The position numbers and the translations under genes are program-made. From positions 100,804,439 to 100,868,438 of the forward strand of contig CM058230.1 in NCBI GenBank assembly GCA_030180135.1: DNA of 64,000 bases, given 5' to 3'. The notes under the pieces were generated by a model. It was not told where the DNA came from. It did not search any database and saw only the letters and a program-made list of their open reading frames with translations. This stretch comes from Orychophragmus violaceus (Eukaryota > Streptophyta > Magnoliopsida > Brassicales > Brassicaceae). This document shows, one piece after another, positions 47,224-57,880 of the stretch; the first letter of the stretch is position 1; each line of letters starts with the position of its first letter.

Positions 47224-48223
47224 CTTCTCTTATGTAAAAATGGATTTTTAAGTGGATGAGAGACAATTTTATGCGAATCTGAAATCGGCGTTTGAAGCTG
47301 GTCAATTACATTATGCACAAGGATCTGTCCATATATAGAATTTATATGTTTTTCTGTTTTTTGTTAAAACTTATAGGATTCTCCATGGACAATCTTAAAG
47401 AAAACATTCAACAAATATGAAAAATTGAAGGTGAAGTGTCTTGGAATTCAAATCAAGCATTCAGCTTTGGTTTAACACTACGAATTTTAAAAGCAAAGTA
47501 TTCAAGTGTATCAAAATATAAGTTTTGGAATACAATGGAGATATTATGAAACTGTGATTTGGTCTTAGTAAATACTTATGTGTGATAAGGCAATGCCAGA
47601 AAAGGCAATGTGGGACCCAATGTAATATGCTCAAATGTCGCTGGCAGATTACAAACTATGTGGTTTTTTCTTGTGAAGGGCTGACTGAACATGATTTTGT
47701 ATGCTGCTGCAGAAAAAAAAAAAAAAATCAATCCCAGATTATAATTAAGACTGAGTTAATGTTTTTTTATTGAATTAATCCCAGATTATACTAGTCTGAA
47801 ACAGAATATACTTTCTAGATTTTTTTTTTTATAAGTAAGGGTCCAATGATGCTGCTGACGGTCACAGATTGTTTTATATTTTTATAATTAAGATATACAT
47901 TTATAGATTTAGTTGAAAACCAATATCACCACAAATGGACAGTGTTAAAAATAGTATAACAATTGTGTAATTATTTGGAAAAATTATATATAAAAATCTT
48001 TTTCCTGTTCGGACGGAGGAGAGTTTGTTACATGTATTTATTTGGTTATGTTATCTACTACTAATTTATGATTTTATCTATATATGAAATTTATTGCACT
48101 ATTACCTAATCCATAGGGACTGAGCAAAATTCTTTTTCCAGCAATACATATTATATATCAAATCTTTCTAGCTTCTTCTCTCCCTCCCTCTTCCTCTCCA
48201 ATCTGAGAGACGCCTGAAACGAA
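47224..48223. promoter_or_regulatory. Shared upstream region of PLD (minus) and PRA1.F2 (plus)
   Basis: About 1 kb between two divergent start codons, AT-rich, with A and T runs. Near PRA1, TATATATC (about 48,150) and a CTTCTCTCCCTCCC-type tract precede the ATG. No repeat element is visible. Confidence 0.5.
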
Positions 48224-48793
48224 ATGACGAACTACGACGCGATCCCGACATCGTCTCATCCATCTCCGCCGGTGGATCTCGAGTACATCTCACGCGCTAA
48301 ACACCGTATCAAAGCTGGTCTCGCCACTCGTCGCCCATGGAAATCGATGTTCGATCTCGAATCCATGACTCTCCCTCACGGTTTTTTCGACGCGATCTCA
48401 AGAATCAAGACGAATCTCGTCCATTTCAGAGCTAATTACGCCATCGGAGTCCTCTTCATCCTTTTCATAAGTCTTCTCTACCATCCTACCTCGCTCGTCG
48501 TCTTAGCCATCTTGGTCATCTTCTGGATCTTCCTCTATTTCCTCCGCGACGAGCCTCTCATGGTATTCGGACACCAGGTTGACGATCGTACCGTCATGAT
48601 CTGTCTCTCGGTTTTGACTATCGTTATGCTTTTGTTCACCCACGCGACGGCGAATATCCTCGGATCGTTGTTGACCGCCGTCGTGTTGGTTCTGATCCAC
48701 GCGGCGGTTAGAAGGAGTGACAATTTGTTCCTTGATGAGGAAGCCGCGTTGGCGACTGAAGCTTCAGGGCTGACGTCATACCCTTCCTCTTAA
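48224..48793 (+). CDS. PRA1F2: PRA1 family protein F2 (prenylated Rab acceptor)
   Basis: A single-exon gene of 189 residues. It has a Ser/Pro-rich N-terminus, the conserved RAKHRIKAGLATRRPWKSMF region, then the PRA1 core. Four hydrophobic segments form two hairpins (about 79-100 and 101-118, then 127-146 and 147-160) around the NYAIGVLFILFISLLYHP and FLRDEPLMVFG motifs. An acidic LDEEAA tail follows. PRA1 proteins sit in endomembranes and help bind prenylated Rab GTPases in ER-Golgi traffic. The length and the place beside PLD epsilon fit AT1G55190. It is intact, with no oddities. Confidence 0.95.
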   Translation: MTNYDAIPTSSHPSPPVDLEYISRAKHRIKAGLATRRPWKSMFDLESMTLPHGFFDAISRIKTNLVHFRANYAIGVLFILFISLLYHPTSLVVLAILVIFWIFLYFLRDEPLMVFGHQVDDRTVMICLSVLTIVMLLFTHATANILGSLLTAVVLVLIHAAVRRSDNLFLDEEAALATEASGLTSYPSS

Positions 48794-49098
48794 AACCAAA
48801 CCAAACCAATTTGTTCTTGTTTTTTTGTATGTTACTGTGTGAGAAATTTTGTGTGATTGAGAAACTTGGAAATGTTCGTTCTAATCTGTTCCATTTCATA
48901 TGGTTTTTGTTCGTTGATTACTTGATTAAGTCCTAATCCAGTCGATCTAATTGGTAATTTCAATGTACAAAACACTAAATCCTCTGGGCTATACAGAAAC
49001 AAAAAGGAGAGATCAGTTTCAATACAAGGAGCAACAAAACTAAGTAATTTAACTCTTCTCTGAAATCTCTAAATTGGCTGCTAGTTAATCTTTCATCA

Positions 49099-51690
49099 TC
49101 ATCTCTGACGTCTCTCGATCGATAATCTTCCATTAAACCTCCCTGAAATTTCATTCACTAACATATCTCCTTCCAATAAACGCAATACCTTCAACAAACA
49201 TTAATAAAACCAGACACACTGTCTTAGAGAGTGTATTCTACTTGAGAATGAATGAATATGAACATGTTTCTTAAGAGTTTTGTTTACCTGAGACATACGA
49301 GGACGCAAATGTGGATCTCTGCGTATACACAATGAAGCTGTATGAATCATACAAATGATTTCAGTTTCTGAATATCTCTTCTCCAGCCTCGGATCTACCA
49401 ATTCTTCTGCCGCATACTCTTCTAGTAGAGGCCTTGCCTGCTCACAAACCCCCAAAATGAGACTCAAAAATGTGCTTTAAAAGAAGAAACTTTTCAGCTA
49501 ATGAAACTTCACAAGACAGATTTCATTTTTACCCATTCAGTTAAACATTGTTGTCCTTTTGGTCTGCAGATATCCATGGCTTTACGACCCGTGATCAGCT
49601 CGATTAATACAACACCGAATGAGTAAACATCAGCCTTTTCTGTTATTTGTCCAGTTTGAGTGTATTCTGGAGCTAAATATCTAAACAAACCAACACACAG
49701 TAAGAAACTGTACAATCCTTGAGTTAAGAGAATCCAATAATGAACTATTTACCCGAAAGTTCCTATCACGCGCGTGTCTACACCGAGCTCTCCATCAGGC
49801 TGCCACCGGGCTAAACCAAAGTCTCCAACCTAAGCCAAAGACCAGAATTAAGCAGCAGCTATACGAAACAAAAGTGTAAAACTTTGTTAGCCACTTATAA
49901 TATACCAGTGGTTCATAATCATGGGTGATTAGTATATTGTTAGGCCGCAAGTCTCTATGAACAATGCAGCCCACTCTACATTCTTCATGAAGATATCTAA
50001 GACCTCTAGCCGCACCAACCGCTATTTTTTGCCTTGCAGGCCATCCCAAACTGTCTTTATGGCGACCTGAATCAATGGAAGTGAGTAAAAGTTTGTTAAG
50101 TTTAACTAGTTCTTGAACTCTAGTTTAGAATAGTTGAATATTTTTACCATATAGATGAGAGTCTAATGATCCATTGCATATGTATTCATAGACCAAGAGT
50201 CTTCTACTTTCTTCGATGCAGAAACCGATTAACATAACTACGTTTCGGTGCTGAGCACAGCTCAAGACTTCTACTTCTGAGCAAAACTCTACATCTCCTT
50301 GAGTACTAGCTAGTTTGTGTTGCTTTACTGCTACAACCTGGCCTTCAGGTAACACACCTCGATGAACAGAACCAAATCCTCCTTCTGCTAAGAAATTAGA
50401 TCGTGAAAACCCATTTGTTGCAAGCTCTAACTCTTTGTAGGAGAAAAACCTCGGCGGTTTTCCAAATGCAGGCGTTTTGTGCTGGCAGATAGAGCAGAGA
50501 GGTGGTGAAACCGGAGGAGCATTTCGTGATAGCAAATCCATTTTAGTGGATACTTGAACAGTTTTGTCATCAGTTTTCCACAGACTTTCCTCTGATTCTT
50601 GAGATGAGAGGTGATGAGTGCCAATATATTCTGATATCCATGGCTGGAATATCAAACTCGTGGAAGGCAGTGATAGATTTTCGTTTTCTGAATCTGAACT
50701 TGAATCTTCATTCTCTTTGATGACCACAGATTCATCCTTTTTCACTTCTACTGTGAAAAGAGGAGATGATGTTCCGAGGTCAGAGCTAGTGACTGATGAA
50801 GTCCCAGCTTCTGTACCTGTGAATGGTGTCCCAACCTCAGGACTACTCAGAGGAGTTGTAACTGCTGCTCTTACAGATACTAATTCTGGTTCAGTTGGTA
50901 GAGCACACTCTTTCACTGCATCCTTTGTTGGTGACCCTACCAAGTTCAAGCGCATAACTTTTGCTTGAGATCGCTTTATCGCCACGATGTTACATTGTAG
51001 CTCATCTAAGCACCGTTTCTCTTCGTGCTTAAGGTGCCTGTAAAAGAACCAGTTCAACCACACAACGAGAGTAAAAACTCAATAACTGAAGAATGAAACT
51101 AGAAGATTATGTATACTTACTTATCCAGAACTACCCAATTTGCTTGCGATTCCTTGGCCTCAGACGCAACAGCTCCACATGGTGATCCAGAAACAATCTT
51201 GATCCTGACATTAACCTTTCACAGACACAAACATGAGAATGTTGTTTTTAATGTTTCAAAAAGATCATGATGGGCTAAGATAGTAACCTTGTTTGGATCA
51301 TATACATCAGGAAGCTGGAGAATCATTTGGGAACAAGTATCAGTGAGATCACTCTTTATCTCAGGAATTGCATCAGAGTGAGATTTCCGATGACCACTTG
51401 CACAATCTCCAGCAAACCTCGGTAAAGTCCATAGCTTTCGACCTAGACAGTTTCATCATAATAAATGACCAAACAAACAAGATAATGAAGTAAACAGAGC
51501 AAAGTGATTTAGTACCAGCATTGTGAGAAGCGACAACAACAACCAGAGTTATGCAATCTCCAGGATGAACAATATGAGTCAAAGCCCATACTAACGCTGT
51601 CTTTGAAATCTCCCTAGATGCTTTAACAGCAATAAGAACCTTCTCAGTCCCATTAGAACCTGATCTCTTCTCATGTTTTCCTCTAATCAT
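49099..51690 (-). CDS. USP-like domain receptor-like cytoplasmic kinase
   Basis: Nine coding exons on the minus strand (51,690-51,516; 51,442-51,288; 51,215-51,121; 51,037-50,148; 50,066-49,906; 49,829-49,753; 49,680-49,533; 49,437-49,288; 49,188-49,099) join in frame to 646 residues. The N-terminal 135 or so residues are a universal-stress-like (adenine nucleotide alpha hydrolase) fold (KVLIAVKASREISKTALVWA). A Ser/Thr/Pro-rich linker follows, then a kinase domain with the Gly loop (LAEGGFGSVHRG), VAVK lysine, HRDLRPNNI loop, GDFGLA and APEY. All core catalytic residues are present. The loop has Arg where most kinases have Lys (HRDLKP), probably a subgroup feature. There is no signal peptide or membrane segment. 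The position after PRA1.F2 and the domain layout fit AT1G55200. Exon borders are my reading of splice signals; the last exon is least certain. Confidence 0.9.
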
Positions 51691-52800
51691 TTTAGACTCA
51701 AATGCAAGAACACTTCTTCAGATTCTTTTCTCTCCCAAAGAAAATTGGTTTTTAGTTGATCCTCAAAGATTTTGCAGCTTCCTGGAGATATAAGTTCACT
51801 AGATATGATTGCATTATTAAGGCAAGTTGGACATCAAGACAAGACCAAACCAAACACACTGGTTTGAGCTGCAGATGGATACAAAACTCATAGACATGAC
51901 AAGACCTCTCACTCACCACTCCTTTCTCACTTAAATCACATAAACTTCAAAACACAAAACCCTCAGCCAAAAAAAAATCCCTCTTTTGAGAATCTACAAC
52001 AGTTTTTTTTGAAGCGATTTGAATCCAAAAGTCTGTGTACCCTTTCGATCAAAATGAAATCTTTAGGCTGAAAATCTCTAGAGCATCCAAAGAGATGAAC
52101 TTTTTCCTCTCTTCCAATCTCTCAAATCTGTCCCCTTTTTGTCAAATCACAGACAGAGAAAATGAAGCCGAACGAAATCAATGATTATGTTTGAAACTGG
52201 AAAATTAAAGAAACTGCCAAAATAACAATCCTTTAGTCTAGATTTGCAGAATCATATAGCTATGGAAAGAGATCGATAAATTAATAGTATATTTGATCTT
52301 AAATGAAGCATTGATTTCACTCTATGTTTTGTCTGACTTGGAAGTTTTCTACTTTTCACATCGAAGGCACGTTTTTAGAGATAGAAACAAGACAGTGTAC
52401 AAAATCTAAAGAGGAAGCAGCATCAATGCTGCTCAGATAGAAACAAGAAGAAAACCCTTCAAAACCACTGTGTCCGTTACCGTTAAGTGTTAAGCAATAC
52501 AATTTTTTTGGTGTATTGTGTCATTGATAGAGTTTAAGACCTGTCGCCATCACAGGACCATTAGACACTGTGTTGCTCCGACCCACTCAGTCACCTCCGG
52601 ATGTTAAATAGTTACGGCTGTTATCAGTCTAGTCATGTCACTCTCTTGATAAGCTCATTAAATGAAACAAACAAATAAATCAATGGGCGAGATAGGGCAG
52701 CGTTTTAGTGGCGGCTGTCTGCTTGGGCAATGTGCCATGGCATTGATCAATGTACGCGACAACAACGAACACGACGATTAGCATTAAGTTTCGTGCTAAT
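51691..52800. other. Upstream region of the kinase gene
   Basis: Probable 5'UTR and promoter followed by intergenic DNA; no further gene that I can support. Confidence 0.5.
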
Positions 52801-52828
52801 CACCACCGGCATTTATTCAAAATTATTT

Positions 52829-53299
52829 GCTTGCTCACCACCATCCCCATCAAGGCGGTCTCATTTTCTCGAACCTTTTGTTTGTCTTACCTTGTGTACT
52901 GATTTCAAACATGTTATAAAAGACAAAACTAAAATGGAAGGATTTCAGATTCTTATTACTACTTCTGTCCCATAATATAACATGTTTAATGCAAAAAATA
53001 TGTTTCAATGTATAAGATGTTTTACAAATTTCTGTAAATATTTTAATGCTATTTACACTTTTGACTTTTTAAATTCTACTATAATTTTTATGATTAGTTA
53101 AACATGATATTATATTTATTATTAAATGAATATTTTTATTAACAAATATATTTTCTTTATATACACGTTTTTAACTAGAAAATTCTATATTATTGAACAT
53201 AGGGGGTATATGTTTGTTCACCACCATCCTCTTTAATGGCAGTCTCATTTTCTAGAACCTTTTGTTTGTCTTAGCTTGTGTACATATTTCAACACTTGT
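52829..53299. repeat. Direct repeat of ~85 bp around a MITE-like insertion
   Basis: 52,829-52,915 and 53,212-53,299 share TGTTCACCACCATC-like, GTCTCATTTTCT and GAACCTTTTGTTTGTCTTA blocks. Between them, about 52,965-53,210 begins TACTTCTGTCCCATAATATAAC and ends near CATAGGGGGTA, loosely like the terminal repeats of Stowaway/Mariner-type MITEs. The terminal match is imperfect. Confidence 0.45.
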
Positions 53300-53317
53300 T
53301 GCTAAACAACGTTAAGC

Positions 53318-54138
53318 CGCTTCTCTCTCCTCTGTTAGAGAGAGAAAGTTTCTGTCAAACTCTCATCTTCACCCTTCTTCTCCGATTTGATTTTTCAGAA
53401 GGGGAAATGAGACTTGCGGCTTTTATCTTTGTATAATATCTTTTTGTTGTGGTGGCCGGTGGGATTTGAATATGTTCAATCCTTTCTCTTCCGTTCGGTT
53501 AATAAATTCCGATATAGTCTTAACTAGTGTCGGATTTGTTGCCGGATTTTGCTCCGGCTGAGCTCGATTTCCAGTCTTCGAGCTCCTTGTTCTACGATCT
53601 CTTCTTCCCGGTGCTTCACTCCGACATGCGGATCAATTTTCTTCTCTGATTTAGCTCGGATTTCTCACTCTCTTGGATTAATATCTTTGTAGCCTCTCCA
53701 CCTTGGCTTGGAATCAATAGTCCAGATCACTGTTTGAGTCTGGACGGCGGCAGAGTCTCCTTGGTGTGACCTTTCCGGCGAATTTTAGAAGCTTTTCTTC
53801 ATCTTATGCGTTTCTTGTGTGTAGGATCTTCCGGTGGAAGTTGAGACCGGCAACTAGGGACTTCAATTTACAGAGAACGGACTATGGCGGCGATTCCTGC
53901 GGGTTTTCCGGTGATCATCGGCGATCTTGCATGCCGGCATCTCCAGCCTTGCGATGTGTGGCCCGTTCGCTCCTATCAACGACGCGTGGCTTGTTCGATC
54001 CTATCCATTGTGGTTTGGGCTTGTTTTGTTCATGGGCTTTGGATCGTTTTTTTTTCTATGTTGGACTTTAGTTTGGCCCAGTTGTAATTTCTTTTGCCTC
54101 TATGAGGCTTTTCTGAATGAAAATGTCGCAAAAAAAAA
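53318..54138 (+). mobile_element. A-tailed non-coding retroposon, copy B, with target duplication
   Basis: AAACAACGTTAAGC flanks it on both sides (53,304-53,317 and 54,136-54,149; the first As of the right copy may belong to the tail). The 3' end is AATGTCGC followed by an A run. The body is about 820 bp, starts CT/GA-rich and matches copy A (17,240-18,010) in blocks. Length, A tail, target duplication and lack of coding capacity resemble the Sadhu retroposons of Brassicaceae; the family is not confirmed. The left target copy lies at the end of the 85-bp direct repeat described just upstream. Confidence 0.75.
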
Positions 54139-54149
54139 CAACGTTAAGC

Positions 54150-54925
54150 AAACTCAAAATTTTAAAGATTTCCTGAGAGTAATGCATTTGTGAACAAAAA
54201 AGTGAAACCAAAAATATTTTGTAGAGAAATTTACATAATAAGATACTTCTAGACTAAAAAATAACACGATAAGGTATTTCTAAGATGTTATGCATTTTTA
54301 AGAGGGGAAATTCCTAGCTTACTCTCATGTTTTATTTCCCTCTTTTTTGGAATTTCAAATTTCAATTAAACTAAGTAAAAAAAAATTCTAATTAATAAAT
54401 TTAATTAAAATAAAAAACTATAAACTCTCCTCACAATTTTCGACACTCTATTCTTCGGTGAACTTCTTCCGACATCTCTCTTCTTCTTCATCTTATGCTT
54501 CCGACAGCTTCCTTCTTCATCTTTTTTCGTCAGTTTTTACTCTTCTACTTACTGATTCTCTGTTTGTAACAGGTTCCTACTTCATCTTCTTCTTTCTTCA
54601 CTCGCCTTCGCAAGCCAAGTTCATTCAGTCTTCGTCTTCATCTCTAGATCCAAACTCTTACCATGTCTGCTGAGTTGAAATGGCCGATAATTATTTTTAT
54701 TAAACTCTATTTCTTACTGTCATTACTTCTTTCTTCCGATTGCTTAGCTCATGTTTGGGTTTTTCAACCTCGATTATTGAAGCTCGATTTTATGTCTATT
54801 GCTTTCTGTATTGCTTATTCAACTAACTTAACTCTGAATTTTTGGGGTCTGTATTTGGGTCTCTTCTTCTTTGTTCTGTATATTACAGCTTTACAAAACC
54901 GTAATGGTTATTTATTGTGTACATA
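54150..54925. other. Gene-free stretch with pyrimidine-rich block
   Basis: Mostly AT-rich. 54,450-54,640 is rich in CTTCTTC and may be an old 5'UTR. A 111-codon frame at 54,663-54,998 is hydrophobic and low in complexity; I do not call it a gene. Confidence 0.4.
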
Positions 54926-54929
54926 TATC

Positions 54930-55410
54930 CATGGACATATTACGATTTCTTTGTACACACATATACACGCATCTATGTTCAGATATCCACAGATTTAACT
55001 ACATGCATTTTGTGTATCCCAATGTATGGACATAGTCAAACAGATCAATGGACATGCATTAGTCTATACACCTCAGTGTTGTTCTATATTTCGGCCAGAA
55101 TGTCTTTGTGGACAGTACCATGTGAACTTGTCTTTGTGTACAACACATTCTTTGTGTTTTTCACTATTATCTGTTTGGCAGTGCAAACTTTGTGGACAAT
55201 CATGTTTTTCATTATTTTGTGTATTTAGTTTTGTGGACAAAGAATATAATCGTCATTCATGTACAACTTACAGATTGGACATGCATATGTCAGTGGATTT
55301 GTGGACATTAATCTATGGATAGATATCCAATGGCATATGCATGTCTGCTCTGCATATTGGACATGCATATGTGCTTTGCTATTTGGACATTATTCCATGG
55401 ACAGATAAAA
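54930..55410. repeat. Scattered TGGACA(T) motif cluster
   Basis: About a dozen copies of TGGACA, often as TGGACATGCATATG or GTGGACA, occur in about 480 bp in the same orientation with uneven spacing. They directly precede the DUF1985 coding remnant. Confidence 0.55.
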
Positions 55411-55498
55411 CATGTATATATGTTTCCATATTCTTCTATTTTTCTATGCCTAATACTACATGTATCTTACTTAACTCAACTTATATTGTGCTTTGCAG

Positions 55499-56625
55499 AT
55501 ATTAAGTTGCCAGACAGACTCTCTGTCACAGACATATATCCAAGCAACCGCTTTAATATTTATTCAAAACCAGATTATCTGATCTTCATACACCACACCC
55601 TACGAGGCACTCCTGAGTTTGACATCCTTCGCAAATCCACCTTTGGCAAACTATATGACATTCCTGCTGTCAGAGTACCAATGTCAGGGAAGCTAGTTCA
55701 TGGGATGCTATCCAGACACCTTACACACTACCTTTGGTGGAAAACCCCTGCTCTTCTCTCTTAAAGAGTTTGGTGAAGTTACTGGTCTTAGTTGCGGCAA
55801 TTTCCCGCATGACTATGAAACTGACTTCGTCCAACCTTGCACAGTCCTTCTATCCCCATACTGTAAAAAGTTTCTTGGTGACATGCTTGCAGAAGACGAA
55901 ATACCGCCATGAAAAAAAACTCAGGCTGGCATTACTGCTCATAGTAGATGGTGTTCTCATCGCATCCCATCAGATTCACAGGCCAACACCCAAATATGTT
56001 AACATGCTGCAAGATCTAGATGCCTTCCTGGCTTTCCCATAGGCAGAGAGTCTTTCCTAAAGACACTCTCATCTATGCGTCTTGGAAAAAAAACACTTGG
56101 TAAACCAGATAATATAGTCAAACTCTACAGACAGCAGCCGCAACAGTCCACATACAACCTCATAGGTTTCCCACTACCTCTTCAGCTCTTAGATTTTCGC
56201 TCTATCACCAAGTTGTTGGAAAAACTGCCAGAGATGCTTCTGATCCAACTACTCTTCTGGAATTACCTGATGTTCGCATTCCCCAATATATAAGCCTCAG
56301 CTTAAAAAATATTCTACAAGTTGAAAACTCTCCAGATGTAAGTTACCATCTACTTAACAAAATCTCATTTTCGCCTTATTGTGTACCATACTAATCCCCT
56401 TATGCTTCTTATGCGCAGCTTATTGTCCATCCAAGACTAGAAATTGGGAATCATCCACATGAAGGCTGGGGGATTTGGTACGATGAGCACCTTGATAAAA
56501 AGGTGGAACACATGGACTCCATGATCAGGGAAGGCCATGTCTTCACCAAAGATATGTGGCCAGGCGGTGATGATTATTTACCACTCACTATCTACACAAC
56601 CAAAAGGGAAGATATTGTCACATGA
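55499..56625 (+). pseudogene. DUF1985-domain protein remnant (Ulp1-type transposon gene family)
   Basis: After a CTTTGCAG acceptor-like site the sequence reads FGKLYDIPAVRVPMSGKLVH, then (after a frameshift near 55,730) FSLKEFGEVTGLSCGNFP. Further on come LALLLIVDGVLIASHQI, GRESFLKTL and FPLPLQLLDFRSI, in three frames. These are hallmark motifs of DUF1985, a domain in plant proteins often joined to a Ulp1 cysteine protease and spread by Mutator-type elements. A later piece (56,419-56,625, HPHEGWGIWYDEHLDKKVEH) continues the gene after an intron-like gap. At least three frame changes and several stops break it, and I see no Ulp1 protease domain. Confidence 0.75.
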
Positions 56626-57250
56626 AACATATTATCAAGCGTAAACGCATGAAACATGTCATCCTCTCCTCATCTCTAGGTGTAAAACGGCCTTCAACAA
56701 GCCAGAAAAGAAAGATGTCCAAGAAAAAAGCTACTAAACCAAGGAAAGGCAGTCTTGAGCTCTCTGACCTCGAGTCCCTTGTGGAAGTGCTCAAGAACCA
56801 GGTGAACCATTTTACAAAGGAGGTCAAGCATCTCAACAAACACCTAAATCTGGTTGAGCAAAATCCCATCTCAAGGAAGAATCCCAGGTTTGACAAATTT
56901 TCAACCCAAAAGACTCAGGCTTTTAGGAAACGCAAAAATCTGCAATAGGATCAAACTTCATCAAACTACAATCCATCCACCATTCAGACAGGATCCCAAG
57001 AACCTATCATCCGTCTTTCAGTGAGAATTCCTTCTCCAAATAAAAAAAATCAGGGTATTTTACACTATTTTCTCTTTTCTTGTCAACTCCACTGGTTTTA
57101 CCAAACTATACTCACTTCTCTAAACGCAACTCACAACACTCTTCCTCTAGAGAATCCGATGCAAGCCATGATCATGTCAGCTCAGATGCTCAGTCTAACA
57201 AAGAAGTACATCATTAACTTAACATGGACTCTAAATTCATATACACTAAC
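56626..57250 (+). pseudogene. Lys-rich continuation of the DUF1985 remnant
   Basis: 56,626-56,948 has a basic piece (SQKRKMSKKKATKPRKGS) and a coiled-coil piece (LESLVEVLKNQVNHFTKEVK), as found between DUF1985 and the Ulp1 domain in related genes. The sequence ends at the E4 LTR at 57,250. Confidence 0.5.
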
Positions 57251-57865
57251 TGTTGGAATTATGTCCAGTAATCTCTGTACTGTCTCTAGAAAGTAAGAGT
57301 ATGTCAATGATCAGACATAAGTCATATAATACTGGGGGTCATGATGGCTTGCTAGAGTCCGCTCATGATCTATAAGTCTTGGACTTATTGCCTTTGTTAT
57401 ATGATCCCATATGGGTCACACGCCTAAGCTAACGGGAAATCACGAAGGAACGGTTATAGCAGAATTACGGTAAAAGTGCTAGGCATTTACTGTACTTGGA
57501 GAGACTAAAGGGCCTGATTAAATCCAAGGGATTTAATCAGAACTGAGAATTGGGCCCAAAAGCCCATGAGAACTAGGAGGGATTTTAATGAATAAAATCA
57601 GACCTAGCTCTCTAATTTTCTAAAGCATCTGCGCCTCCTCTCTGTCTGGTCTAGCAGCCAATTCCCGAGTGTGCGTGTGTGAGCCTTTGGAGGATCCATC
57701 TCTTGGTGGTTCTGCTGATCTCTGACCATTACCTCCTCTTTCCGCTGCACAAAAAGGTAACAGGTGAGATCTATTATGTTTCTAATCAAGAGAACCTAGA
57801 TCTGCATGTTTAGTAGGATGAATCAATCAAATGAATTGAATCAGGAGACACTAAACGATCCAACA
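57251..57865 (+). repeat. E4 left LTR, 615 bp
   Basis: It opens TGTTGGAATTATGTCC and ends GATCCAACA. Compared with the 673-bp E1 LTR it lacks the CGATCGATGC palindromes but keeps the distal part, including TTTGGAGGAT and TTCCGCTGCA followed by the donors AAG|GTAACA (GT 57,757) and CAG|GTGAGA (GT 57,764). Confidence 0.93.
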
Positions 57866-57866
57866 G

Positions 57867-57880
57867 TGGTATCAGAGCCA
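57867..57880 (+). other. E4 primer-binding site
   Basis: TGGTATCAGAGCCA starts one base after the LTR; tRNA-Met type, as in E1-E3. Confidence 0.92.

Noticed and set aside
54663..54998. 111-codon hydrophobic frame
   Set aside because: Phe/Leu/Tyr-rich low-complexity reading of AT-rich DNA, no start context or homology that I recognise, and it overlaps other equally long frames.
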